A stretch of DNA of 64,000 bases, from NCBI GenBank assembly GCA_954871525.1, contig OX940860.1, positions 24,894,001-24,958,000 of the forward strand, in the 5' to 3' direction. This stretch comes from Parietaria judaica (taxonomy: Eukaryota; Streptophyta; Magnoliopsida; Rosales; Urticaceae). The notes below the pieces were generated by a model. The model did not search any database. It was given only the letters and a program-made list of their open reading frames with translations, and was not told where the DNA came from. Positions 10,001 through 23,241 of this stretch are shown here, piece by piece. Each line of letters opens with the position of its first letter. The stretch's first letter is position 1. The translations under genes were made by a program, and so were the position numbers.

Positions 10001-13000
10001 AATAAAAAGGAAAATCTAATCTCCAATAGATAAACACAAAGAAAAGTATATAGCTTACAAGATGAATATTGAGGTCCTTTAAAGCTTGGCCTTCTTCCCA
10101 AGTCTCTGATATGACAGTTCCAGCTCTAACCATATGAGAAAAAGAAACATAGTGGGTAAACAATTGTTACACTCGTTACATTAATAATAATAATTTATTT
10201 ACGTCTATTTTGATCATTTAACGTCAATATGTTAGCTCCATTACTTAATTATGTTTTTTTTTTTTTTTTATGTTTACGATTTGAGCGATTATGTTTAAGT
10301 TTCGGCCTGGCCCATTAGGACCAGAGATTAATGATAAGGCGTTGAGCCGTCGAAGAATTATTCACATAAATTAGTCTCTTAGTTTGGCACAACTTCTCTC
10401 TAGCTATTAAGGTTTCTTAACATAGGAAAATGACGATCCTTCGGTTCAAGACTCATGTTAGGATCAATGTCCCAGCATCATACCAACATTATCCTATTAA
10501 TGCAATCAAGTACATCAACCATGGTATGACAAACTACTTGGTTTCCCTAGATTTAAAAATGGTGAAGTTTCGTACATAATTAAATAATTTCATAACCTAG
10601 TTTGAATATTTATCAAAATACAAGGAATACCATCTCAACCATCTAAAGTCTAAACAAAGTGCAGGTTACGATAATCATGTTAGTATAATTACTAATGATG
10701 CTAAAGATCATAATCGTGTAAAGAAAGCATTTAAAGTGTCATTCTTCATCAGTGATATCAAACCAAATTACCTGATTACACCGACATTGCCAAGTCGCAA
10801 GGAGTCTTGACGCACTTTCATTCTTGCCTCAAGTCTCTCTGCTTTTGAAACAGATATCAATAAATCGGAGATGACTTTCGCCCTCTGCATAGGAGACAGT
10901 ACAATAAATGTGAACCTCTCTTTAATAAAAAAAATTATTTGGCTTTGAAAAACTTTTGAGCGTAAGAAGAAAAAATGAAGCAAGAGTTGAACGAACAAAA
11001 ATGTTAATGAATTTATTTAGATATCTAATATAATAATTAAAATTTCCTGGACACGAATGTAATTCAAGCTGCTTATATGCGTACCTTAGGATTTACCAGT
11101 TGTTCTTTATCTTTCAGATCTTTCAATTCCTGCACCAATCGAGTAACAAAGAAAGTTAAACTTCATACCAAAAGAAACAAAAAGAACAAAGGTTTAGTTA
11201 ATAAACTCAGACATGAAAATACCACCTTCTCTAACTGTCGATATAGATTCTGATACTCAGATGCCTCTTGACGGGATTTACGGAGGTCCTCTTCAAGGAC
11301 TGAAACTTTTGATCGTAATGAAACAACTTCCTCCTGTTTTTAGAATAATATAATCCCAACTATTATATACCAGACTACTTATCGTATAGTTAAAAAACTC
11401 ATTACAGAATCCATGTTTTCTAGTAAGAGATTCAACTTTCATCAGATACTATGAATTGCAACAACAACCAAAAGAAAACGAGGATAGTAAAAGCAGATAT
11501 ATACCTCCAATATAGACCGGCTCTCATCGCGGAAATGCTCCTTGGACTTACCATCCTACACGAGTAATAAGTAGGTAAAGATCATTCAATTCCTTATCAA
11601 ATAAAATAGTGTTCTTTCTTTTTAGACTATGGCTAGCATAAGTAAAAACAATCCACAGAAGAAAATTTAAATAAAAATAGAGAATTAAGAGTAGATAAGT
11701 TAGAATTGATTTTAAATTGTAGCATAGTAATGACCAGAAAAACTGAAATCTTGTACCCAATCGAATGCTAAATGGTTTTCTTTGAACTGTTGTTTAAAAC
11801 TTAATAAAGATACCTTGTGATGCGCATTCTCGAGCTGACCATTTGCAGGGGCAACTGAAGGAGCACATACTTGAGTTCTTGTTTGATCATTATTTCTTGA
11901 GCCACGACCACGGCCCGAAACTGAATTTCCTCTACCGCGACCATGTTTTTTCCGATTTGGATCAGAGCTTACCTTCGTTTCTACATGTGTCGCTTTTCTC
12001 TTCTCAGAGACAGCCTGCAAAGTTTTATTGTTGTAAATTTAGAGAGTAAGTTATAATTTATAGCATGTCTTCAATGCAGCAAGAGAAGAATATCTCCACT
12101 AGACCATGAAAGGAATTTTAACACTTTCATCACAAATACTCCAGGGTCCGGATAATACTTGAGGTGTAAATTTGTATTTCTTTTTTATTAAAAAATAACT
12201 GACATGATTTTCCATACTAGTCAAATATATAATCATTTTAACCTGACGTGTGAAAAGAGAGAGAGTTATAAAGACTTACATCAACATGTTGAAAAATAGT
12301 TGAGCTTTCATCTCCGTGAAGCTTTTGACGCTTTTGAGTGTTAGCCTGAATTAGAAACTCCCCACCCGTCTGGCATAAGAGAACAGACAAGAACAAACGT
12401 TATTACCAAGTTATAGGTTACAATCACGTTATCCAAGACAAGAATTCAGCCTACGAAAAATTCATCAAATGTAATGCTAAATGACACTGTGGGCGCCTGT
12501 AGACACAGAACAATAGGAACAAAAGCGAGTTAAAGAATAAAACACCCTTAATGACATGAAGAAATGAAAAGACATAAAATAAAAGGACTAAACTTAAGAC
12601 TAAATGACCGTCTAGCCCTTATTCCGACGATAGGTAATCACGAGTCTTATCACTATGGTATTGGTAATAAAATATCAGGACGAATAGTATCCAAGGAATC
12701 AACAAGCATTGCAGACTTTTCAAATTATAACGTTGCAAATAATTGTGAAACGACGAACAAGACGGATAATAACAAGTGCACTCTCTCAGAGATATCTTTC
12801 TGAATTAAAGAACAGAAAAAGAAAACAAGATCTCTAACTTCCCTATAGATGGAGCCAAACTTGAATTTCCGCCAAAGTGCCTTCGACTTAACTTAGCACT
12901 TAGACTCATATACACTAATCTGTTCCTCCGAAAAAATGACCCGAAATACAGCCATAGAAGGATAACACTTCTCTAGACAAAGAAATCCAATCATATTCAA

Positions 13001-13779
13001 ACCCATAAAAAAAACTCGATCCTAGGACTAATAGCATAGCTACTTCACAATGTAACGACAAAAATCAGAATTTCCATCGTCCTCTTCAGCACACTATGAA
13101 CCATGAAGGTGAGCAAAATTGAAATTTCCACTCCTCCTACCAAATCACAAGCATTGAATCCCCCAGCGCGAACAATCGCACAGATACTCGAACTTCATCA
13201 GAGTGCCAGCTCTGTCCGATGAAACGGAATAACCAAATTATTTGATAAAAACACCTCTTTCTCCATCGATTTTTACACCAAGAAGTGCCTAGAATTTCAC
13301 CTAATTCATTCTTTGTCCTAATCTTCAATCCAGAACTTGATCCATTATTGCTCTTATGAATTCCAAAACCCTAGTAACTTCAGATGGCTACGAATTCAGA
13401 TGCATAGCCATATACAACAACACTGAATTATCCAAAAATCAAACAATACAATCCATATGAATTTCACAGCACAGCAGTGATACGATATGATTGGGCTTAC
13501 GTCGTCGTCGGATTCGCTAGAGGTAGAAGGCTCAGGCAGATCGTCGGCAACGAACCTCGCGGCGGAGGTCACCGCGGAGGCCCAAGCCGGCTGCTGCGGA
13601 GGCGGAGGAGGGAGAGGCTGCGAGGCCGAATTGGAAATGGCGGCGGAGACGGCACCGGACGCCGAAGCAGAGGTTTTGCCGGCCATGCGAGCCTCGAGCT
13701 TCGCAAGCTTGGTCGGCAAGGACTGGTCCGACTGGTTCGAAGAGTTGGACGAGAAATGCAACAACACATCGTCCGACAT
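7056..13779 (-). CDS. TSL: TOUSLED serine/threonine protein kinase (16 exons)
   Basis: Exons on the minus strand: 13779-13501, 12369-12280, 12014-11814, 11555-11505, 11333-11226, 11129-11085, 10884-10772, 10125-10059, 9945-9879, 9612-9515, 9399-9220, 9076-8866, 8773-8509, 7936-7882, 7614-7453, 7151-7056. They total 2088 nt, or 695 aa, close to the 688 aa of Arabidopsis TOUSLED, and all junctions stay in frame. The start is [18 protein letters not shown], the family's N-terminus, followed by Pro/Gln- and Ser/Asp-rich low complexity. Exons 2-3 carry basic, Arg/Gly-rich nuclear-localisation sequence; exons 4-11 form coiled coil. The kinase domain starts in exon 11 ([12 protein letters not shown]) and shows [19 protein letters not shown] (Tyr in place of Arg of HRD, as in Tousled kinases), DFGLSK, and the end [16 protein letters not shown] kinases phosphorylate ASF1 and histone H3 and affect replication-linked chromatin and flower development. 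Confidence 0.95.
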
Positions 13780-15854
13780 TGATGCAATTCACAGCACACC
13801 AAGCTATGAGCGGTGTCAGTCTCGGATCATTGACTCGGAGGATGAATTCCGAGGCCAAGCAGCGAGAAAATTGGACAGATTCTCGGCATCCAAGCAGGAA
13901 TTACAGAGCGAGAAGAGCTGAATTTGTTCAGCGAAAGAGCAATTTGGTTAGGGTTTCCAAACAGTCAAGAGAGTGAGAAGAACACGAAGATTGACGAAGA
14001 AGGAGCCCAGAAAACGGACACTTCTTTTTTTATTATTATTATTACTATTATTATTTCTAAATTATTATTTCTCTCTAAAGAAGCGTTATCGACGATAAAA
14101 TTAAATGTAGGGACGGAACCGGACCGAGTAAAAATCGGGAATCGGGCTAAAACTTTTGCTCTTTGCATATATTATGCAAAATGATTTCGGTGAGGCCCAA
14201 CCAACCCACGAGCGTGCCTTGACGTTTTTTGTACGTTTGGACAAGCTCGTGTGCAAGGTCTAACTTTGATGAGCGGTGACTTTTGACTCAGATGTCGGAA
14301 TTTGGATTACAGTGTCCTCATGGCAAGACGGGCTTTAAAGGCCTAAACTGTTTTCATTTTATGTGTGTTTTATGTGAGTTTTTTCTATTTTTTTTATCAT
14401 TTTTTATAGTTTTCGAGTCAACTATTTAATTTATATTTTCGCTCATTATTGGTTGGACTTTATGAAAATTGACTCTTTTGATTTTCTCTGAATTTAATTT
14501 ATTGTGATTTATATGTTCTAATATAGAAATTTGATGTGAATCATTAAATTGCGAAGAAGAAAAAAAACATTGATTGGCTATGGTAATCAATAATCGGGAT
14601 CAGATCGTGTTTTTAACTTCCATTGTGTCAATGTCTCTAAATTAAGGGTGATAATTCATGAATGATCTCGTTTTTTCGTATCTTAAATTTTTTTTAGCTA
14701 CTTCTGATCTAGCATAGCATGTTTGAAGAAAATAGTAATATCTTATCTACTTATTGATGTAATTCACGAAATAATTATTCTAAAATTGAGAATGATTTAT
14801 AGTTCTTAAAAAGGTGATAGAATAAAATTTTAAGTTTGGTGAATATTTATTTTTTAATCATGTGTAATTAAAAATCGTATTAGTGTCATTAGATAGTCGC
14901 AACTTAATGCTAATTAACAACCGGACACCGCACTTCGAACTAGTCGCAACTTTATTTTAGTTTATGCTAATTGCTACTCCTTCATAACGTAAACTCTTAA
15001 ACTTCATTACGATTTAATGTAACTTTCACTTAACATTATTTACTAAAACAAATTAACGAGTTTTGAATTACATCATGCGTAAAAAGTCACCTTTAATTGT
15101 TCCTTATGTCATCAGTATGGTAAATTATATATTGTAAACCAATGATAATTTTCACAGTAGTGTAGTTGAACATGTGTTTATGGTAATTAAAAAAAAAAAA
15201 AACACCTAAGTATGAAAATACGAAGGACATGACGTGGAAAATAGAATATTACTTACCATATATATTTGACTGCATCCACATACCATTCGGCATTCGTACT
15301 CGAAGTGGTGACATATAAGTCATCGATACGCTGCAACAGTGCGGCTACTTTTTGAAGTTTGGTACATGTCACAAACTTTGATCACAGATTAGGTATTTAT
15401 GCCGCAATTAACCTTAAAAAGATTGGTCCTTTTTGTTGATTTTTATCAATTTTAGCTCTTTATTCCACGAAAGAAAAACATTAGGTCCTTCCACCAGATT
15501 TTGCAAACTTTGAATATTTATGCTACGGAAAAAAAAATGTCTTGTCATCAAGATTATATGAACTTTCGGTCTTTTTGCCTTGTGCAAGTATCCTCGTTGT
15601 TACATTAAATTCCTAAAATATGTGATATATATATTATATAGAATTATAGATTGATTTATAGGTTAGGTTTGCAACCTTCAATCAAGCACATTTGTGTCCA
15701 TAAATTTTAAATTGTAATCAGAAGAATCACACAATAAAAATATATTTAAAAAGAAATCATTTAACTTGATTAAAGTAATAAAGTTACACCATTGAAAAAG
15801 GCTTGATGAAGCCAGAAAAACATGCCTTCTAACTGAATTAATGTATATGAAATG
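13780..15854. other. Intergenic spacer between TOUSLED and the zinc-knuckle gene
   Basis: About 2 kb. The first 200 bp are the TOUSLED 5' UTR and promoter, with a TTA-rich microsatellite near 14028-14055. The rest is AT-rich with no long open frame. The segment at about 15340-15600 has phrasing like degenerate MITE sequence (repeated 'time/ATTTATGC' type words), but I found no paired ends. Confidence 0.5.
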
Positions 15855-18800
15855 CTAATACCTATCGTAGTTTCCTCTATTCCAGCCGCTGCTACCGCCG
15901 CTACTGTTATAGTTTCCGTACCTTGACCCAGAATGGCCGTTTTGATGGTAATACTCGCTTGGTGGATATCGGGGAGCAGGTGTTTGGTAACCGTAGCGCG
16001 CATCGTGATGAGTGGGTGCGTGATGAGTGTGCGTGTGATGAGTGTGATAACCGTAATGCGAATTCGATTGATAATTGTGATTACCATAATGAGAATTTGA
16101 TTGATGGGCGTGATGAGCTTGATGCTCGTAACGGGAATTCGAATAGTGAACATTTGGAGGAGTCGCGTATGACAGTCTATGGTTAGAGCTAGACGGCGTC
16201 ACGGGGGATCGCCGCTCACTCGTCCGTCTCCGTGCCATAATTGGGTAGTCTTCGGGATCATGCGTGGTCCAACCGCCTCTATGTTTCGGCTTCCGAGGCG
16301 TCGAGAGGCCGCTTCCTTCGTGTTGGGGTATCTTCTTCTTCTTCTTGTGCGGTTTCCCGAGATCGTGAGGAGCAGACTTGGCTCCCTTGCTCCCCTTCGC
16401 CTCTCGGTGTGGTTTCGCATTTGGGGTCGACGGTTCCCGGTTCCTCTTTTTCTTCTGCAAAGGGTTTTGAGCGAGAACCACCTCAGCTGATAATCCTATA
16501 GAGTGATAATTTCCGAAATTGTAACACCAAAACTAACCTTGGTAGTTGTGGTTGGGCACTCCCGAGCAAAGTGACCTCCTTCACCGCACCTAAAGCATGA
16601 TTCTGTCGCCGTGCCTTCGCCGATTACCTTCATACATGACTGCACACATACGAACCATTTTAATAGTTATGATCAGATTTTATACTACAGATCTGGAACA
16701 AAACCCCTAGAAATTTGATGGGATCGTATTTCTGCTATAAGGAAATAATATTATTATAACTATATTAGGTTTATGTTGTTTTGTTTTAGTGTTGGTCGAT
16801 TTAATATCAGTAGCATTAGGTTTTAATTATTTGTGTTATTACGATTAAATAATGGGCTTTAGTATTAATTTGTAATTAATGGGACCAAGAGAAGTCATTA
16901 GGATATTTAGACCTAGCTGGTTGTTGGTGAGGGTGTGTGAGTTTATTGGAGCCTTTGGCCGTCTTGCATCACGGAGAGCCTCGGACCTCGCTCTCGAAGG
17001 ATTGGTCCACCATTGTTATCGAGATTTATTCAATAAAAAGAAAGGGGAATCACCGTTTCGGTGAATTCCCGTTGGCTGATTTTACGGTATTGTCTTATTT
17101 GGTTGTTTGCTGCGTTTTTGGTATTTTTCTACGCAATTCTGGTTCGGGATCCATCAAAATTATCCTAAAAGACAGTTGGACATAGTTCAATTTGACTTAC
17201 TGCTCGTCAAACAGACAAACGATGAGTACAAATAAATTTTGCAAGGTTCAAAAAGGCTTATAGCCATTTTCCCACTTTCAAGGCGTGTTTGAGGCAAAAG
17301 CCTTTAATACATAAAATATAAATAATTTAAAATAATATATAACATAAGATATCAAATATAGCTTATGTCTCAAATAGCATATATATGTCTTGAAGACTTA
17401 AACATAGGCATAACATAAAATGAGCGAGGGTGAGTCGATTAGGGCATTAATGTCATTTTAGTAAACATATCTGTTTTCAGGGATTTTTTTTTATAATAGC
17501 ACCTCGAGGTACCTACATTGAGGCGTGAGGCGTCAGCTTAAGGCATACGCCTTGTGCAGCCTCAGGGCGGAAGGGTGCCTTGTTTCGCCAAGGCAAGCCT
17601 CAAAACAGATTTTTTAAACACAAGTTTTAGCGTTAGTACACACTTACCGTACCAGTGTGACCCAATTGACCGCATCTGTAACACGAATCTTCTTTAGCAC
17701 AAAATTCCGCATAACTAACACAGCATAAATGCCCAGGCTTCTTGCATACATAACAGGTTATTTCCTGGTCAAAAAGAAAGAACGGTTTCAGAAAGCAAGA
17801 ATTATGATACAAAATTTGTAAGACAACAAATAACAAGTAAACCACCTTGAGATCATCAGGGTGGTAATCATTGTTGCAATTAAACATCTCATGGCCACTA
17901 TCTCCGCACTTCAAACAGATAGTTACGCTAGTGGAGCTGCTTTTGTACTTATCCGGACAGTCTTTAGCACGATGTCCGCCTTTTTTGCAGATGAAACAGT
18001 CTCTTCCCTGAAATTAACCAATCAAGACGACGTGGTTAGAGCAGGAATGCGCAGAGATAACATAACCCCTTTCAGTTAATGAGATTGAAAGCTACGAATA
18101 CAACAATAAAATGTACAACCATTAAAAAATAGGATTATCATCTCAAATAAGGCACCTACGCAAACACCATGCAATATTGACTGCTAGCAAATTCTCAGAA
18201 ACAACACGATAAAGAAATTTGAACTTAAATAAACCAAATCAAACAGAATACACATATAGTATACTGAATCACAACACTAGCTTATAGCATTTATAAAAAA
18301 TATTCTTCGAGAACAAAACCTAGCGCACAGCTTCACATCGTGCTCTACACTCGCACAAAAAAAGCGCAGCACTGAGTTTCGGAACTTAAATCAACAAATT
18401 AAGCAGAATATTTATTCTCAGAAACAGCACAATAACTATTAGTGGCAACTGAATCATTATTCATAACACTAGCTTATACAAACCTTGGTGCACTGCTTCA
18501 CATTGTGCTCAAAACTCCCGCAAACGAAGCACGGTTTCTTCCGCCTGGCGGATGTACATTGTGCTGCACTGTGCCCTTCTTCTCCGCAGTTATAGCATGA
18601 GCCCCAACTGCTATCTGGCGGGTCGAAATACCTAGGCCCGCGCTGATATCGCGTAAAAACAGACACACCAAACTAAGCACACCGTTCTGAATCCAACCCA
18701 TGTATGATTATACTGCGTTTAGAGCAACAAACATCTCACAAGTAATTTACGAAGCACGGTATTATTGCTTCGTTCCTCGACCGGGCTCGATTCTGTCGCC

Positions 18801-19679
18801 TTCGGTGCCACTTCGATGACTTTCGTCACCTCCAATTTATCCTTCTCTTCCTCCATAACAGAGGCCTAGGTATAACCAGCATAAAAGATCAAGACTTCAC
18901 CCAAAAAAATGAATATTTCGAAGATCACCATGATTTCATTGAATAAAACCTATGGATCCTTCGACTCCAAGAAACAGAAGCTTGATTATTATTATTTTTT
19001 TGCATAGAGCACTCACATTCGGGTCGGCAATTTCCCTCTTCTTACTGAGCTTCTTCTTCTTAATCATAGTCTTCGCTGACAAACCAACCCCATTCTCAGC
19101 CAAGTTGGACTCGACCGAAACGACACCGCCGGATATCAGTCCCACCGCCTCCGGTGCCACTTCGACGACTTCCGCCACCTCCAATTTATCTGTCTCTTTC
19201 TCCATAAGAGAGGCCTAGGTATAACCAGCATAAAAGATCAATACTTCACCAACAAAAGATTCAAAAATTGTCAAAACCTATGGATTTTTGTATAGAGCAC
19301 TTACATTCTGGTCAGCCATTCCCGTCAATTTACTAAGCTTCTTACTCTCCTTAATCAACTTCTTAATCGTAGGTCTCGCTGACAAACCAGCCCCATTGTT
19401 AGCCCCATGAGACTCAATCGAAACGACGCCGTCTCCGTCCCCGACGCCGTCGGAGATCAGCCCCGCGGCGCGCAAGAGCTTTGATTTCTCGATGATGCCG
19501 AGGGTCAGATCTTCGTTCGCTTCCCTGTCGTCGTCGTCGTCGTCGTCGTTGCTGGCGCTCGCCGCAGAGACTTCGGACTTCGACGGCCTCTTCTCGGCGG
19601 CTCCGAGCTGGATTCGCTCGCTCTCTTCGACGGCCTCGCGGTCGAGCTTCTCTTTCCGCTTCTGCTTCCTCAACCCCAT
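15855..19679 (-). CDS. CCHC zinc-knuckle protein with seven knuckles (AIR1/CNBP-like)
   Basis: Exons: 19679-19305, 19214-19017, 18865-18740, 18642-18484, 18007-17846, 17764-17648, 16639-16538, 16481-15855; about 621 aa. Exons 1-3 encode an acidic and Lys-rich N-terminus with a poly-Asp run. Exons 4-7 hold CX2CX4HX4C knuckles: CYNCGEEGHSAAQC, CFVCGSFEHNVKQC, CFICKKGGHRAKDC, CLKCGDSGHEMFNC, a degenerate CYVCKKPGH, one that spans the exon 6-7 junction, and CFRCGEGGHFAREC. The last exon encodes a basic, then His/Tyr/Asn/Gly-rich tail ending in NRGNYDRY. Such proteins bind single-stranded nucleic acid; yeast Air1/2 work in the TRAMP RNA-surveillance complex, and Arabidopsis has similar uncharacterised members. 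The function here is inference. Exon 2 arose by tandem duplication (see repeat 18800-19470). The last 3' splice site (CTGAG/GTGG) is weak, so the final junction could differ. Confidence 0.82.
16740..17175. other. Possible LTR-derived sequence in the last intron of the zinc-knuckle gene
   Basis: The ~0.9-kb intron between exons 6 and 7 contains GC-richer sequence unlike the surrounding intron. It includes TTATTCAATAAAAAG followed by GGGGAATCA and TTCGGTGAATTCCCGTTGG. A similar order of words (TTCAATAAAA, GGGAGTTCA, TTCGGTGAATT, GTTGG) occurs in a KIN-12 intron near 36380-36430. This looks like the R-U5 part of an LTR. I could not find both ends or a target duplication. Confidence 0.3.
17260..17620. 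repeat. GC-rich 'AAGGC...GCCTT' repetitive sequence in the same intron
   Basis: Contains many short AAGGC/GCCTT/GAGGC words, such as AAGGCATACGCCTT, and phrases like GAGGCAAAAGCC and GCCTCAAAACAG at its two sides. This resembles a dispersed plant repeat. No ends with a target duplication were found, so no family is named. Confidence 0.35.
18800..19470 (-). repeat. Tandem duplication of about 345 bp that created an extra exon
   Basis: About 18800-19148 and about 19149-19470 are diverged copies. Each unit holds the end of one exon (GLIS..GV..VES..A.NG.GLSA..), a short intron, and the start of the next exon (M-E-x-E-x-DKLEV..V.EVAP). Even the intron phrase CCTAGGTATAACCAGCATAA is kept in both. 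The result is an additional coding exon in the acidic N-terminal part of the zinc-knuckle protein. Confidence 0.85.
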
Positions 19680-20445
19680 CGCTCTGCCGATTCCTCTGAA
19701 GGTCGAATCAAGGTTTTGGTCTCGTTCAACCTCGCTCTAGGGTTTGAGCTCTCTCGCCGCCAGGCGTTTTGGCTGTTACGGTGACGATTTATTCGTTTTA
19801 TTTTACATTCGTTTTATAAATAGGTACATCCAATCCAAGTAAAACTACTTTAAAATATATAAAATTTCATGGTATTTTCAATCTTATTTATCGTGCTAAA
19901 ACTTAAAAGTACTAAAAATATTTTTTTGTCTCACCTTATGATTCATTAATCACAAACACATTTTATTTTTCACACAATTTAAGATTCATTTTATTTCTCT
20001 CTTTTCGAACGTTCAAACCAAGGTTCGAATTATCGTCGAAGATCGTTCGTTATTTTGTTTGCCAATGGTCATCGGCAAGTTTTTTACATTAATCGTTGTC
20101 GTTTTAGAATTTTCGAGAACAATGCAAAAAATGTACTTTTCAAGAAAAATTTAACTTCGTGTAGGCTATCAATATAGATTCACACGTCATTTTAGCTTAG
20201 GCCAAAATATGTATGTTGAGTTGTTTGGATTGGATATGAAGATTGATATTTATATACTAACAATGTTATTGTTTTTTTTTTTTTTGTATTTATTTCGTAT
20301 ACGACTTTCCAAATCCAAGTAAATGAGTATTATCAATTTTCATTCATTTCTATTTGCTTAATGTGAGACTTCTCCGGTAAGCCAAATAGTCAATTAAGTG
20401 TTTTATCAAATATGTGGTATATTCTGATCTGATTTTTAGTCCAAT
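19680..20445. other. Intergenic: promoter side of the zinc-knuckle gene
   Basis: Upstream of the minus-strand zinc-knuckle gene, then AT-rich spacer up to the foldback element. No ORF or recognised repeat. Confidence 0.5.
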
Positions 20446-21457
20446 AATATTTTAGGGTAAATTGCGGCTATGTACCCAATGTTTAGTTGGCTGCGGATTA
20501 CGTACCCAGTATTTATTTTCGACGGCTAATGTACGCAAACTTAATTCTATTAGATTTTTTTGTGTTTTCCGTCACTTGAACGTCAGTGAGTGATTCCTCC
20601 TCTATATATACACTTTTTCGTATTTTTGGCATAACTCACTCATTTTTTGTCCAAATTTCATGAATAAGCTACCGTTCGAAAGCTAAGAGATAGATCTACA
20701 ACTTAAGTATTTTAAGTTTTGTAAAAAACGTTTTAAAGAATACGAAATGTCAATTACAACGTAAAACTGGACATTAGTTTAATGCAAAATATTTTTTTCG
20801 AGCAAATTTTAATATACTTATTGACTTTCTATGATGAAACATAAAACTGAATAGTTGTAGATAAATCTATTATCTTTCTAACGGTAGTTTATTTATAAAT
20901 TTTGGACAAAAAATGAGTGAGTTATGCCAAAAATATGAAAGGTGTGATGTGAAAAAATCTTTCGTATTTTTTGCATAACTTACACATTTTTTGTCCAAAA
21001 TTTATAAATAAACTACCATTGGATAGATAAAAGATTTATCTACAATATTTTAGCTTTACATTTTATCAAAAAAAGTCATTAAGTATATTAAAATTTGCTC
21101 GAAACAAATATTTTGCATTACACTAACGTCCAGTTTTACGTTGTAATTGAAATTTCGTATTTTTAAAACTTTTTTTTTTACAAAACTTAAAACACCAAAG
21201 TTGTATATATATCTCTTAGCTTTCCAACGGTAGTTTATTTATGAAATTTGGACAAAAAATGAGTGAGTTATGCCAAAAATATAAAAATTGTACATATAAA
21301 TGAGGAATCACTTGCTGACGGTCAAGTGACGGAAAACACGAAAAAAATCTAACGGAATTAAGTTTGGGTACATTAGCCGTTGAAAATAAACATTTGGTAC
21401 ATAATTCACAGTTGATCAAACATTGGGTACATTAGCCGCAGTTTACCCAATATTTTA
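20446..21457. mobile_element. 994-bp foldback element with 9-bp target duplication
   Basis: The element (20455-21448) starts GGGTAAATTGCGGCTA and ends with its imperfect reverse complement TAGCCGCAGTTTACCC. Almost the whole element folds on itself, with arms of nearly 500 bp. Both arms carry GGACAAAAAATGAGTGAG-type sequence, CGTAAAACTGGAC and CCGTCACTTGA (or complements). A perfect 9-bp duplication AATATTTTA flanks it (20446-20454, 21449-21457). The duplication length and long inverted repeats point to a non-autonomous Mutator-like element. No transposase is encoded. Confidence 0.88.
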
Positions 21458-23241
21458 ACATATCAAATTATGAGCTTAATCTATGCATTCCCCGTTATTG
21501 CGGCAAAAGTATTAAAAAATTATCTTTTGGGATTTTTTAGCTAATCTTCTCATTTTCTTACTATTTTATATTTGTGACAGCATATATTATGACCTATATG
21601 TTTGTGTTTGTGTGACTATATTTTATTTACATATATTTTAGTACGATATGATTTTGTTTTTGGTAATTTTAGGTATTATCAACACTATATATAAACTTAG
21701 TAAACATATCCTTAAAAATATTTTTAGCGGTTTTTCATAGATAATCCTCGATAAGTGTCGATAATCCATCAATAATCCTCGATAAGTGTCTAACGATAAG
21801 CTACAGTTTTAGTAATTTTCCATCGATAATCCTCAAAAATCCGTCGATAATCCTAAAAAACGGAAAACGGATTTATCGGCAAAAACAACATTTTGAAACT
21901 TGCTTCAAACTTACAAACCCTTTGAACTTTAAAGTCGCAATTTCTTGAAACCCAAAAGCCCTAGTCGTGTTTCTGAGGTTGAGATGGACATCGACGATAA
22001 TGGACGACATTCATTGGAGACGAGAGAGTGGCATTCGACGAATGAGGGATAACGGGAGCCATTCGAAGTGGCATTTGTTAAAGCATGATTTCTTCATATT
22101 GATTTACATCAAAACGACGAATTTATTATTGACGTTTCAGGATTGGTCAAAAGAAATAAAAGTCAACATGGGCCTCAAGGAGAGGGCCTATTAGCAGGGT
22201 CAAAGCCCATCCGAGAGCTTGTCAAGTGATTGGCGATGAGCAATGATAGAATTCGGGGAGCGATGAGGGTTGAAACGAGGAGACAATAGGCGATGAAGGA
22301 TACGATGAAGGTCTAATCGACGAGGACTTTCTTGAAGAAACTCATTGTTGAAATCCGGTCGCTAAAGATAAAAGGAAATAAGTGCTAACTCTTTAGGAGA
22401 TGACGAAGGAATAATCGATGAGACGAGGAGGCAGGAGAGCAAGCGACGAGAGGCGGGACAATAAAGGCGATGAGACTATTCTCACGCCTTAACGAGGGAA
22501 TCAATGACAGCAGTTTGCAAGCTGTTTATTATAATGATCAAAGTATTTATCGTAGCAATCAAAAGGCAATTAAACACGAACGTGACCACCCATTTACGCG
22601 GATGGAAATGAATCTTAGCTCTATAAATAATGAATTAATAGATGGAAAAAAGGGACGGAAAGAACTCTGTAATTCACTCGAGATTATACAAGAAATAGAA
22701 TTTCTCTATTTTCAACTAACTTTGTTTGCCTAATTGGTTTTAACGAAAAGATCAGAGTCCCAAAGTAAATTAAAAACTAAATTACATTACTTCTAGCTCC
22801 GTGATTGTTGTGGTGATTTTTTGACTCAACAATATTTATTTATTCTACACGCTTTATAGTCGTTACCGCATGAAGGGCACTATATATTTGATTTAACATT
22901 TATTTCAGGACCTATAGGATATTCGTAATAAGAGTCGTAGTCTCTAGTGAAACCCGTAACTAAATTTAACCATCCCTAAGATATACATATTGTTTTTAGC
23001 CGTAGTGAGATTCAAAGTATCCGAATCTATTATTATTCGCGGAATCACGGCACAAGTACCAATTTTCTTTCAAGAAATAACGATAAGTTCTATTTTTTTA
23101 ATTGGACGAAATATCAAAATTTTGATATTATATATAAAAATCAAGGTTATTTATTTATTTATTTAAATAAAATAAAATAAAATAATTAATATTAACAGAA
23201 AAAACAGACCCGAGAGCTCCACATATTTCGTGTTCCTATCC
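21458..23241. other. Intergenic, probably decayed repeats
   Basis: About 1.8 kb with no supportable gene. At 21740-21860 the word GATAATCC(T/A)C recurs several times in a loose tandem array. The part at 22000-22460 is GACGA/GATGA-rich. CTCTATAAATAATG near 22619 looks like a TATA box followed by about 200 bp that ends TTTTTTGACTCAACA, which could be the end of an old LTR, but the other end is not found. Small open frames here show no domain. Confidence 0.4.

Noticed and set aside
13477..13921. Plus-strand frames opposite TOUSLED exon 1
   Set aside because: They are shadows of the GC-rich first exon; the minus strand begins with the conserved TOUSLED N-terminus and has a donor at its end.
21967..22733. 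Small plus-strand frames in the spacer before the DnaJ-type gene
   Set aside because: Low-complexity GACGA-rich translation with no homology I can recognise; more likely decayed repeat.
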